From DASVXQ01 sp046727955 (GTDB lineage: Bacteria; Actinomycetota; CALGFH01): a stretch of 7,128 bases of DNA. The position numbers were made by a program, and so were the translations under genes. The notes below the pieces were generated by a model. That model was not told where the DNA came from. It ran no database searches and worked only from the letters and a program-made list of their open reading frames with translations. Positions 1-6,229 of the stretch are shown here, piece by piece; the stretch's first letter is position 1, and each line of letters begins with the position of its first letter. The stretch is taken from the NCBI GenBank assembly GCA_046727955.1, contig JBKPDO010000159.1, forward strand, positions 1-7,128, given 5' to 3'.

Positions 1-198
1 GGTGTCGTCCACGCCAAGGCTGGCGGTGGTCAGCGCCGCCTCGGTGGTCAGCGGGATGATCTCCGAGACCGCCCCGACGAAGGTCGTCTTGCCCACCCCA
101 AACCCCCCGGCAATGACGATCTTGACCGGCGTCGGCGCGCGTCCCGACTGGCCGCCACGCGCGCGGCTCTGGTGTTCTCTGGGATCTCTGGAATCCAT
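1..198 (-). CDS. Conservon small GTPase (CvnD-like), N-terminal part, cut by window edge
   Basis: This is the first 66 codons of a small Ras/MglA-like GTPase of the actinobacterial conservon type, a cytoplasmic GTP-binding switch thought to work with the sensor and Roadblock proteins encoded just upstream. A short polar N-terminus (residues 1-22) is followed by a hydrophobic beta strand (VKIVIAGG) and a P-loop, GGFGVGKTT (residues 31-39), matching GxxxxGK[ST]. Next comes the segment VGAVSEIIPLTTEAALT, which is characteristic of this family. The ATG at 196-198 was chosen because AGAAGGG lies 6 bases upstream and it begins 16 bases after the cvnB stop, so the genes are surely cotranscribed. The later G motifs (NKxD, SAK) lie outside the window. 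The family assignment is firm; the gene is incomplete only because the window ends. Confidence 0.88.
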   Translation of the reverse strand, partial: MDSRDPREHQSRARGGQSGRAPTPVKIVIAGGFGVGKTTFVGAVSEIIPLTTEAALTTASLGVDDT

Positions 199-214
199 CA
201 GGCACCCTTCTCGG

Positions 215-637
215 TCATCGCGGGAGCGCCGCCTGCAGCTCCGCACGGAGCTGCGGCGTCAGCACGTCGCCGGCGCGCTGCACCAGCAGCGCCATCTCGT
301 AGCCGACCAGGCCGGCGTCGCAAGACGGCGCGGCCAGCGCGGCCAGGCAGGAGCCGTCGCTGATGGTCATGATGAACATCATGCCCCGCTCCATCTCCAC
401 CACGGTCTGGTTGACCCGGCCGGCCTCCAGCAGACGCGCGGCGCCGGCGGTGAGGCTCGACAGGCCCGAGGCAACGGCAGCCAGTTGGTCGGCGCGAGCC
501 CGGTCGAGCCGCTTGGAGATCGCCAGCAGGAGGCCGTCGGAGGAGACCACGGCGGCGTGCGCGACCCCCGCCGTGTTGTGCACGAAGGTATTGACCAGCC
601 AGTTGAGATTCTGTGCTTCCTTACTGAGCTGCGTCAT
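215..637 (-). CDS. Roadblock/LC7 domain protein of conservon (CvnB-like)
   Basis: This 140-residue protein is one Roadblock/LC7 domain, the usual size for conservon CvnB. Members are small cytoplasmic dimerising proteins thought to act as scaffold or GTPase regulator between the sensor kinase and the small GTPase. Visible family features are the start NLNWLVNTFVHNTAGVAHA, then VVSSDGLLLA, RADQLAAVASGLSSLT, VNQTVVEME, an ISDGSCLAALA strand and GLVGYEMALLV near the end. The ATG at 635-637 lies inside the end of the kinase gene (17-base overlap) and has AAGGAG 5 bases upstream, which indicates translational coupling. The downstream neighbour is the GTPase gene. In known conservons a DUF742 gene lies between these two; here only 16 bases separate them. 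Confidence 0.93.
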   Translation of the reverse strand: MTQLSKEAQNLNWLVNTFVHNTAGVAHAAVVSSDGLLLAISKRLDRARADQLAAVASGLSSLTAGAARLLEAGRVNQTVVEMERGMMFIMTISDGSCLAALAAPSCDAGLVGYEMALLVQRAGDVLTPQLRAELQAALPR

Positions 638-3047
638 CGTCGCTCCTTGGCGCCATCGGGCCGCTGCCGCCCGGACTATCCTGGCCGGCAGGGTCGTCGG
701 CCTGCCGGGAGTCGGCGACCATCCGCCGGCCCCGTTCCAGGCCGCTGCGATAGCTGGAGAGCATAGCCCGGATCTCGTCTGGCGAGCGCGACAGGGGGCT
801 CGGGGGCGGAGTGTCGGGCTCGCCGGTCGCCTGCTCCGGCTCCGCGGCGAGGCCGGGCGCTAGGTTCGCGCGCGGCACGCGGCGCGGCAGCGAGGTCCGC
901 GGGAGAGGGCCCGGTAGGCGAGAGCCCGTCAGAGGAGAGCCGCCGTTGCCTGCCACCGGCGGGATCGGGATTGGGGGCGGGATTGGGGGCGGGGCTGGGG
1001 GCGGGGCTGGGGGCGGGGCTGGGGGCGGGGTCGGCTCGGGACGGCTCGGCCCGTGCCCGTTGGACGACTCCCGCGCCTGCGGGCTGGGCGGCCGGGTCAG
1101 GCCCCGGGCGGGTGCAGGGGGCTCGATCTCCTGGCGGGGGATCGACGTCATCAGCTCGTGGGGCACCAGGACCAGTGCCGTCACCCCGCCGGACCAGGAG
1201 TGCCGGAGCTGCGCCCTGATCCCGTGGCGCCGCGCCAGACGGCCGACCACGTGCAGCCCCAGCATCCGCGGCAGCGCCGCGTCGATCGCAGGCGGGTCGG
1301 CGAGGCGCTGGTTGGCCTCGGCCAGCTCCTGGTCGCTCATGCCCAGGCCGCTGTCCTCGATCTCCAGTACGTAGCCGTTGCTCGTCTCGTGCCCGGCGAC
1401 CTGCACCGCGGTCCCCGGCGGCGAGAACGAGGTGGCATTGTCGATCAGCTCGGCCAGCAGGTGCACCACGTCCGCGACCGCCTGCCCGCTCAGGCCGAGG
1501 TCGCCTATCGGCAGCGGCTTCACCCGCTGGTAGTCCTGGACTTCGCTGATGGCGGCGCGCACGACCTCGTCCACCGGCACCGGCTGCGACCAGCGGCGCG
1601 GCGGCTCCGCGCCGGCCAGCACGATGAGGCTCTCGGCGTTGCGGCGCATGCGGGTCGCCAGGTGGTCCAGCTTGAAGAGCTGCTCGAGCGCCTCCGGCTC
1701 GGCGTCCTTCTCCAGCTCGTCGATCAGCCCGAGCTGCCGGCCGACCAGGTCCTGTGAGCGCCGCGCCAGGTTGAGGAACATCTCCCCGATCGACACCCGC
1801 AGGGCCGCCTGCTCGGCCGCCACCCGGACGACCATCTGGTGCACCGCGTCGAACGCCCTGGCCACCTGGCCGGTCTCGCCGCCGGAGGGCAAGGGCACAG
1901 GCGCGGCTCGTGCCTCCAGGTGGGTGATCTCGCCGCGCCGCAGCCGCTCGACGACCTCAGGGAGCTGCCGCCGCGCCACCTGGTTGGCGGCGTCCCGCAG
2001 CCGCAGCAGCGGGTGGGCGATGGACCGGCCCGTCAGCAGCGCGACCGCCACTGCCAGCACCAGCACCAGCGCGGTGAGGACGCTCTCGACCAGGGCCGAG
2101 CGGCGCGCCGCCGACCGCGCCGCCGCGCTGCTGGCGGCGAGGTCGCCACGCAGCCGCAGCTCGACGGTGCGCAGGCGGTTGACCTTCTCGCCGAGCACCG
2201 CGGACGCACTGGAGACCTGCTTGTGATCGCCGAGGCTCCTCGTCCCAATCTGCCCGGAGCCAGCAGCCGCCAGCAGGGCGCGGCGCAGAGCGCCCAGCTC
2301 GGGGAGGTTGGGGCTGTCGAGCTCGGCCGAGTAGCCCTCGCGCTGGTCACTGCTGGCCGTGGCGCGGAACTGCGCCGCCAGCGTGTCCTGCACGGCGATG
2401 ACCGAGACCAGCTGCTCGACCTGCCCCTCGGTGAAGCGGTCCGCCGCCAGCACGGCGGCGACCAGGCCACGCTCCTGCGAGGCGAGCTCCTTCAGGCGCG
2501 ACAGCAGCGTGAGCGCGGCGGCGTCGCGGACGATCCGGCGGTCGCTGGACTGCAACGCGATACCCGTGTCGAAGTCGAGCAGCGACGCGATCACGTCGCC
2601 GTAGTAGCTCTGCACCTTGGCCAGCCCGGCGGGGTCCGCGTCGTCGACGAGGCGGCGCTCGCCCTGGAGGTGGCTCAGCAGCTCCTGGGCGTGGTCGAGC
2701 CGCCCGCGCAGGAGCGGGTCGTAGCCGTCGAGATCTGCGCGGCGCAGGTCGGCGGGGAATGTGGCCAGGGCGCCGGCGTCGGTCTTCGCGCGCAGCGCCG
2801 CCACCTCACCGGCTCCCGACTCGCCGGCCCCGGCGACGTAGCCGAGGGAAGTGTCACGCTCGCGCTGCAGGTCGTGGATCAGGGCGGTGACCCGGCCCGA
2901 GAAGGTCGCCAGGCTGGCGACCTTCGCCGCCTGGCGACCGGCCGTGAGGTCCCCCTGGACCTGGACGAAGGCAAGGACGGCCAGCGCGATCAGCGGGACG
3001 AGGAGAGCGGCGAGGAGCTTGTACCGGATCTGTAGACGCTGGAACAT
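621..3047 (-). CDS. Nitrate/nitrite-sensing sensor histidine kinase-like protein (CvnA-like)
   Basis: This 808-residue membrane sensor heads the conservon. In order: a first membrane segment (about 10-30); an extracytoplasmic NIT-type helical sensing domain (about 48-290) starting near LIHDLQRERDTSLGY; a second membrane segment (about 318-340); a HAMP linker (about 340-410); a helical dimerisation region with candidate phospho-acceptor His462 in LDHLATRMRR; and a HATPase domain with an N box (ELIDNATSFSPP, Asn537), a G1 box (EDSGLGM, 564-570) and a second glycine region near 596-610. The tail after about 640 is Pro-rich, with APPP/IPPP repeats at 674-697. It ends in a conserved-looking element, IRAMLSSYRSGLERGR (759-774). 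No response regulator is encoded nearby, as is normal for conservons, where output is thought to pass through Roadblock and GTPase partners. The ATG at 3045-3047 begins with MFQRLQIRYKLLA, typical of the family, although its ribosome site (AGGT) is weak. The true ligand is unknown; the NIT name does not prove nitrate sensing. Confidence 0.92.
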   Translation of the reverse strand: MFQRLQIRYKLLAALLVPLIALAVLAFVQVQGDLTAGRQAAKVASLATFSGRVTALIHDLQRERDTSLGYVAGAGESGAGEVAALRAKTDAGALATFPADLRRADLDGYDPLLRGRLDHAQELLSHLQGERRLVDDADPAGLAKVQSYYGDVIASLLDFDTGIALQSSDRRIVRDAAALTLLSRLKELASQERGLVAAVLAADRFTEGQVEQLVSVIAVQDTLAAQFRATASSDQREGYSAELDSPNLPELGALRRALLAAAGSGQIGTRSLGDHKQVSSASAVLGEKVNRLRTVELRLRGDLAASSAAARSAARRSALVESVLTALVLVLAVAVALLTGRSIAHPLLRLRDAANQVARRQLPEVVERLRRGEITHLEARAAPVPLPSGGETGQVARAFDAVHQMVVRVAAEQAALRVSIGEMFLNLARRSQDLVGRQLGLIDELEKDAEPEALEQLFKLDHLATRMRRNAESLIVLAGAEPPRRWSQPVPVDEVVRAAISEVQDYQRVKPLPIGDLGLSGQAVADVVHLLAELIDNATSFSPPGTAVQVAGHETSNGYVLEIEDSGLGMSDQELAEANQRLADPPAIDAALPRMLGLHVVGRLARRHGIRAQLRHSWSGGVTALVLVPHELMTSIPRQEIEPPAPARGLTRPPSPQARESSNGHGPSRPEPTPPPAPPPAPPPAPPPIPPPIPIPPVAGNGGSPLTGSRLPGPLPRTSLPRRVPRANLAPGLAAEPEQATGEPDTPPPSPLSRSPDEIRAMLSSYRSGLERGRRMVADSRQADDPAGQDSPGGSGPMAPRSDDDAAQ
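969..1031. repeat. 12-bp G-rich minisatellite inside cvnA (polyproline tail)
   Basis: About five tandem 12-bp units (plus-strand consensus GGGGCTGGGGGC, the last two with ATT in place of GCT) encode APPP x3 and IPPP x2, residues 674-693 of the sensor kinase. The plus strand carries many runs of four or five G separated by one to three bases, a strong G-quadruplex pattern on the template strand. The unit is a multiple of three, so copy number can change without breaking the frame. Confidence 0.85.
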
Positions 3048-3129
3048 GCACTACCTATGCCTTTCGTCCGTCCGTCGTTCAGCGGTACCCAGTTGCGCAC
3101 ATACCGACATATGCGCGTGGAGACGGCCG

Positions 3130-3158
3130 AAGCTAGCCGCTATGCCCCCAGAAAGCAA
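3130..3158 (-). promoter_or_regulatory. Candidate promoter of the conservon operon
   Basis: Read on the minus strand, TTGCTT (3153-3158) is followed after 17 bases by TAGCTT (3130-3135). This fits the loose actinobacterial housekeeping pattern TTGnnn-17-TAnnnT. The predicted start, near 3122, would give a leader of about 75 bases before the cvnA ATG. The leader contains an imperfect palindrome (GCGCACATA at 3095-3103 against TATGCGC at 3110-3116). The match is modest (three of six bases in each box), but orientation and spacing suit cvnA. Confidence 0.35.
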
Positions 3159-3179
3159 AGCGGCCGGGCTTGCGGGGGT

Positions 3180-3346
3180 CGGGGGCCGCCCCGGGCAGGG
3201 ACACCTGGGACTGCCGGGCCTACCGCCGCACGGGGCCGGCACGCCAGGGGCCGCGGGACCTACCGCCCCCGGGCCGGCACGCCGGGGGCCGCCCCGGGGC
3301 CGGGACGCAGGGGCCGCGGGACCTACCGGCGCGCTTCGGCACGCCA
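3180..3346. repeat. Imperfect GC-rich repeat cluster at the purC 3' end
   Basis: A 21-bp sequence occurs exactly at 3245-3265 and 3308-3328 (plus strand, from CAGGGGCCGCGG to CCTACCG). A degenerate third copy ends in CCGGGCCTACCG at 3214-3225. A 16-bp sequence, CGGGGGCCGCCCCGGG, is exact at 3180-3195 and 3283-3298. CGGCACGCC recurs at 3237, 3275 and 3337. The 16-mer and the CTACCG element both recur 103 bp apart, so the layout looks like a decayed duplication with a partial extra unit. The purC TAG stop (3323-3325) lies inside the last CTACCG element. Confidence 0.8.
3266..3288. terminator. GC-rich hairpin downstream of purC, possible terminator
   Basis: CCCCCGG (3266-3272) and CCGGGGG (3282-3288) form a perfect 7-bp inverted repeat with a 9-base loop, starting about 35 bases after the purC stop in the direction of transcription. 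No U-rich run follows on the minus strand. It is therefore not a classical intrinsic terminator, though high-GC actinobacteria often use hairpins without a U tract. It lies within the repeat cluster, so its role is uncertain. Confidence 0.35.
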
Positions 3347-4252
3347 GTCGTCCAGGGAGCGGCCGGACAGGCGCTCGTAGGCGTCCGCATAGCGCGCGGC
3401 GGTGCCCTCGATCACCTCGGCGGGCAGGCGCGGCACGCGGCGGGTGGTCTTGTCCCAGTCCTGCGCGTCCAGCCAGTCGCGCACGAACTGCTTGTCGAAG
3501 GACGGCGGCGACGAGCCGGGCCGCCAGGCATCGGCCGGCCAGAAGCGCGAAGAGTCCGGCGTGAGCACCTCGTCCGCCAGCACGACCTCGCCACCGGCCA
3601 TTAGTGCCTCCCTTCCAGGGGTCGGCACTATACCGAACTCGAACTTGGTGTCGGCGAGCAGGATGCCCCGCGAGGCGGCGTGCTCCGCCCCGCGGCGGTA
3701 CAGCGCCACGGTGAGGTCGCGCAGGCGCCCCGTCAGCTCCGGCCCGAGGCGCTCCGATACGTAGGACTCCGAAACATTCTCGTCGTGCCCGGTCAGCGCC
3801 TTGGTCGCCGGCGTGAACAGCGGCTCCGGCAGCTTGTCCACCTCGCGCAACCCCGCCGGCAGGCGGATGCCGCAGACGGTGCCGCCGGCGCGGTACTCCT
3901 TCCAGCCGGAGCCGGCCAGGTAGCCGCGGGCGACGCACTCGAACGGGATCATCTCGAGCCTGCGCACCAGCATGGCGCGGCCCACCAGGTGTCTGGCCCC
4001 GGAGGGCAGCTCGGACGCGCGCCAGCCCACCAGATGGTTGGGCACCAGGTCGGTGGTGCGCTCGAGCCAGAACTGGGTGAGGGCGGTGAGCACTTCGCCC
4101 CTGCCCGGGATCGGGTCGTCGAGCACCACGTCGAACGCTGAGATGCGGTCGGTGGCGACCAGCAGCAGGTGCCCGTCGTCGACCTCGTAGACGTCGCGTA
4201 CCTTGCCGGAGAAGCGGTGCTCGAGGCCCTCCAGGACCGGCGCGGTGATCAT
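3323..4252 (-). CDS. purC: Phosphoribosylaminoimidazole-succinocarboxamide synthase (SAICAR synthetase)
   Basis: This cytoplasmic enzyme joins CAIR and aspartate with ATP to make SAICAR in IMP synthesis. The 309-residue product fits the longer, actinobacterial-type PurC. Motifs include GKVRDVYE (16-23), the nucleotide-binding start of the family; ATDRISAFDVVL (33-44); MIPFECVARGYLAGSGWKEY (101-120), covering the first PurC signature; LADTKFEFG (199-207), the second; and DEVLTPDSSRFW (227-238). FDKQFVRDWL follows at 252-261. The ATG at 4250-4252 overlaps the purB stop (ATGA) and has a GGAGGGG site 6 bases upstream. Between FEFG and DEV there are 19 residues where about 8 are usual. The extra part corresponds to a 10-codon palindromic segment (residues 208-217) with ATA, CTA and AGG codons unlike the rest of the gene. 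The stop codon lies in a repeat unit. Confidence 0.96.
   Translation of the reverse strand: MITAPVLEGLEHRFSGKVRDVYEVDDGHLLLVATDRISAFDVVLDDPIPGRGEVLTALTQFWLERTTDLVPNHLVGWRASELPSGARHLVGRAMLVRRLEMIPFECVARGYLAGSGWKEYRAGGTVCGIRLPAGLREVDKLPEPLFTPATKALTGHDENVSESYVSERLGPELTGRLRDLTVALYRRGAEHAASRGILLADTKFEFGIVPTPGREALMAGGEVVLADEVLTPDSSRFWPADAWRPGSSPPSFDKQFVRDWLDAQDWDKTTRRVPRLPAEVIEGTAARYADAYERLSGRSLDDWRAEARR
3602..3630. repeat. Palindromic element inserted in frame within purC
   Basis: TAGTGCC (3602-3608) and GGCACTA (3624-3630) form a perfect 7-bp inverted repeat. Inside it, CCCT (3610-3613) and AGGG (3617-3620) form a second 4-bp stem around a 3-base loop, so the whole segment folds as a compound hairpin. 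It encodes residues 208-217 of PurC (IVPTPGREAL), at the position where the protein is longer than expected for its family. The segment is lower in GC than its surroundings. Confidence 0.7.
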
Positions 4253-5568
4253 CGCGTCCCCTCCCCTTGCGTGAGCTTCGCCAGCCGCTCGAAGACCGGG
4301 CCGGCGTTGACCAGGAAGTGGGCCGGGCCGATGGCCGCGTCCACCCCATCCGGCCCGCCGACCGCCTCAGCAACCCCGGGCTCCGCGAGCAGCAGGTCGC
4401 GGAAGCCGCCCTTGCCCTCCCAGGCGGCCATCGCCGCCCGCTGCACCGTGGCGTAGGCGTCCTCCCGGCTCCAGCCGGCGTCGACCAGTGCCAGCAGCGC
4501 GGCCGAGGAGCCGACCAGCCCGCCAGAGGCCTCGAGGTTGGCGCGCATCCGCTCTGGGAACACGCGCAGCCCGGACACCAGCCAGCCCGCCCGCTCGAGG
4601 CCGTAGTCCAGCACGCAGCAGGCGTCCGGCAGGATGACCCGCTCGGTGGAGGAGTGGGAGATGTCGCGCTCGTGCCACAGGGCGATGTTCTCCAACCCGG
4701 TCACGGCGTAGCCGCGCAGCAGCCGCCCGATGCCGGTGAGGCGCTCCGCCACCACCGGGTTGCGCTTGTGCGGCATCGCGGAGGACCCCTTCTGCCCCTC
4801 GACGAACGGCTCCTCGGCCTCGCGCACCTCGGTGCGCTGAAGGTGGCGGACCTCGACCGCCAACCGCTCGAGGTTACCGCCGACGATGGCGAGCGTAGCG
4901 AGCAGCTCGGCGTGGCGGTCGCGGGCGACCACCTGGGTGGCGGCGTCCTCGGGGGCTAGGCCGAGCTCGGCCAGCACCTCGGCCTCGATGTCGGCGGAGA
5001 GGTTGGAGTAGGTGCCGACCGCGCCGGAGACCTTGCCGACCGCCACGGCCCGACGCGCCGCAGCCAGCCGGCGGCGGTCCCGGTCGAAGGCGAAGGCGTG
5101 CCCGGCGAGCTTCAGCCCGAACGTGGTCGGCTCCGCCGCCACCCCGTGGGTGCGGCCGAGGCAGAGGGTGTCGCGGTGCTCGAAAGCGCGCTCGCGCAGG
5201 CTGGCGACCAGCCGGTCCAGCCGGACGGCGAGCAGCTCGCAGGCGCGCTCCAGCTGCACGGCCAGCGCGGTGTCGATCAGGTCGGACGAGGTCATGCCGT
5301 AGTGGACGTGCCGGGCGGCGGGGCCGATGCCCTCACCGTAGGCGGTGAGGAAGGCGATCACGTCATGGTGGAGCTGGGCGTCCAGCTGGTGGACCCGCGC
5401 CGGTGGGGGAGGGGGGGCGGCTTCGATCGCGGCCAGGTCGGCCGCGGGCACTAGGCCGCGGCGCGCCCGGGCGCGCACCACCGCCACCTCGACCTGAACG
5501 AACAGCCGGAAGCGGGTTTCATCGCTCCAGACCGCCCCCATCTCGGGTAGGGTGTACCGGGGGATCAC
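4249..5568 (-). CDS. purB: Adenylosuccinate lyase
   Basis: PurB is a cytoplasmic tetrameric lyase that releases fumarate from SAICAR (giving AICAR) and from adenylosuccinate (giving AMP). From the GTG at 5566-5568 the product is 439 residues and begins IPRYTLPEMGAVWSDE, the standard N-terminus of the family. Motifs: HYGMTSSD (from about 89), GRTHG with a catalytic His (about 141), and the fumarase/aspartase superfamily signature SSAMPHKRNP (about 262-271), whose Ser is the catalytic base region. An in-frame ATG at 5644-5646 would add 26 residues (MWGELAPPTAPQ...). I rejected it because the extension would be read through a perfect 10-bp hairpin, does not resemble the family and has no ribosome site; the GTG has a moderate GACGGGG upstream. 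The 3' end overlaps purC by four bases, which indicates coupled translation. A short run of five prolines (about residues 52-56) is unusual but lies in a variable loop. Confidence 0.95.
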   Translation of the reverse strand: MIPRYTLPEMGAVWSDETRFRLFVQVEVAVVRARARRGLVPAADLAAIEAAPPPPPARVHQLDAQLHHDVIAFLTAYGEGIGPAARHVHYGMTSSDLIDTALAVQLERACELLAVRLDRLVASLRERAFEHRDTLCLGRTHGVAAEPTTFGLKLAGHAFAFDRDRRRLAAARRAVAVGKVSGAVGTYSNLSADIEAEVLAELGLAPEDAATQVVARDRHAELLATLAIVGGNLERLAVEVRHLQRTEVREAEEPFVEGQKGSSAMPHKRNPVVAERLTGIGRLLRGYAVTGLENIALWHERDISHSSTERVILPDACCVLDYGLERAGWLVSGLRVFPERMRANLEASGGLVGSSAALLALVDAGWSREDAYATVQRAAMAAWEGKGGFRDLLLAEPGVAEAVGGPDGVDAAIGPAHFLVNAGPVFERLAKLTQGEGTR

Positions 5569-5620
5569 GCCGAACCCCGTCTCGCCACGGCAACCATGGC
5601 ACAGGCGCTCTTGGGGGGCC

Positions 5621-5644
5621 GTGGGGGGAGCGAGCTCCCCCCAC
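5621..5644. terminator. Perfect 10-bp GC hairpin between purE and purB
   Basis: GTGGGGGGAG (5621-5630) and CTCCCCCCAC (5635-5644) pair perfectly around a 4-base loop. This is the strongest stem-loop I see in the window. It lies 55 bases after the purE stop and about 50 bases before the purB GTG. No U run follows on the minus strand. It could be a partial terminator or attenuator, or an mRNA-stability or processing element, that lets purE and purB be expressed at different levels; sequence alone does not decide between these. Confidence 0.55.
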
Positions 5645-5699
5645 ATGGACCGGGGACTGTGGGTTGGCAGAGTGGCAGTGACATCTTCCAGCCCGCCCG

Positions 5700-6167
5700 C
5701 TAGAGGCGCAGCCCCTCGTCCAGCTGGTGCTTGAACTCGCGCAGCTGCTTGCGGAGCTCCGGGTCGGCGATAGCGAGGATCTGCACCGCCAGGATGCCGG
5801 CGTTCGCGGCCGCGTCGAGCCCCACGGTCGCCACCGGCACCCCAGAGGGCATCTGCACGATCGAGTACAGGGAGTCCTGGCCACCGAGGTGGGAGGTGAG
5901 GATCGGCAGCCCGATGACGGGCAGCACGGTGTGGGCGGCGACCACCCCGGGCAGCGCCGCCGCCTTGCCAGCGGCGGCGATGATCACCTGGAGGCCGCGG
6001 TCCTCGGCGCTGGCGGCGTAGTCCGCAACCCGCCGGGGGCTGCGGTGGGCGCTGAGCACCTCCAGCTCGTAGTCGACGCCGAATTTCTCCAGTATGACCG
6101 CAGCCGCCTTGGCCCGCTCCTCGTCGGAACTGGAGCCAAGGACGATCCCGACGCGTGGCTGCGGCAT
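5700..6167 (-). CDS. purE: 5-(carboxyamino)imidazole ribonucleotide mutase (class I PurE)
   Basis: PurE converts N5-CAIR to CAIR in purine synthesis, normally after PurK has made N5-CAIR. The 155-residue length and sequence match class I enzymes, which form octamers. Motifs are GSSSDEE (11-17, phosphate binding), SAHRSP (39-44, with the catalytic His41 equivalent to E. coli His45), LPVIGLP (82-88) and SIVQMPSGVPVATV (102-115). The glycine-rich active-site loop reads AGKAAALPG (66-74) instead of the usual AGGAAHLPG, so the second conserved histidine is replaced by Ala71. The ATG at 6165-6167 has a strong GAGGAG 6 bases upstream. grpB ends 62 bases upstream and purB begins 131 bases downstream. 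No purK is present in the window; it may lie elsewhere in the genome. Confidence 0.95.
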   Translation of the reverse strand: MPQPRVGIVLGSSSDEERAKAAAVILEKFGVDYELEVLSAHRSPRRVADYAASAEDRGLQVIIAAAGKAAALPGVVAAHTVLPVIGLPILTSHLGGQDSLYSIVQMPSGVPVATVGLDAAANAGILAVQILAIADPELRKQLREFKHQLDEGLRL

Positions 6168-6209
6168 AGGAGACTCCTCACTGGCTCGGCGGATTGGCAG
6201 GTTCGCCGC

Positions 6210-6215
6210 ATTGTA
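6210..6215 (-). promoter_or_regulatory. Possible -10 element ahead of purE
   Basis: On the minus strand TACAAT (five of six matches to TATAAT) lies in the short grpB-purE gap, about 42 bases before the purE ATG. No convincing -35 box is found 16-18 bases upstream. It may allow some purE transcription independent of grpB, but this rests on one hexamer. Confidence 0.25.
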
Positions 6216-6229
6216 ATCGCGGTCACGCC

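Noticed and set aside
2..863. Long open frames on the plus strand opposite the GTPase, Roadblock and kinase genes
   Set aside because: They are antisense shadows caused by high GC: Arg/Ala/Pro-rich, without recognisable domains, and fully overlapped by genes with clear family motifs.
1839..3035. 398-codon plus-strand open frame opposite cvnA
   Set aside because: The composition is typical of the reverse frame of a GC-rich gene, no domain is recognisable, and the opposite strand encodes a complete sensor kinase.
3051..4373. 440-codon minus-strand open frame overlapping purC and the gap after it
   Set aside because: It is a frame-shifted shadow of purC and purB, extremely Arg/Gly/Pro-rich, and continues through the repeat cluster without any motif.
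5441..5462. GCCGCGG/CCGCGGC inverted repeat inside purB
   Set aside because: It encodes an ordinary PurB segment (RGLVPAADL) with no extra length, so it is probably a chance effect of GC-rich codons.
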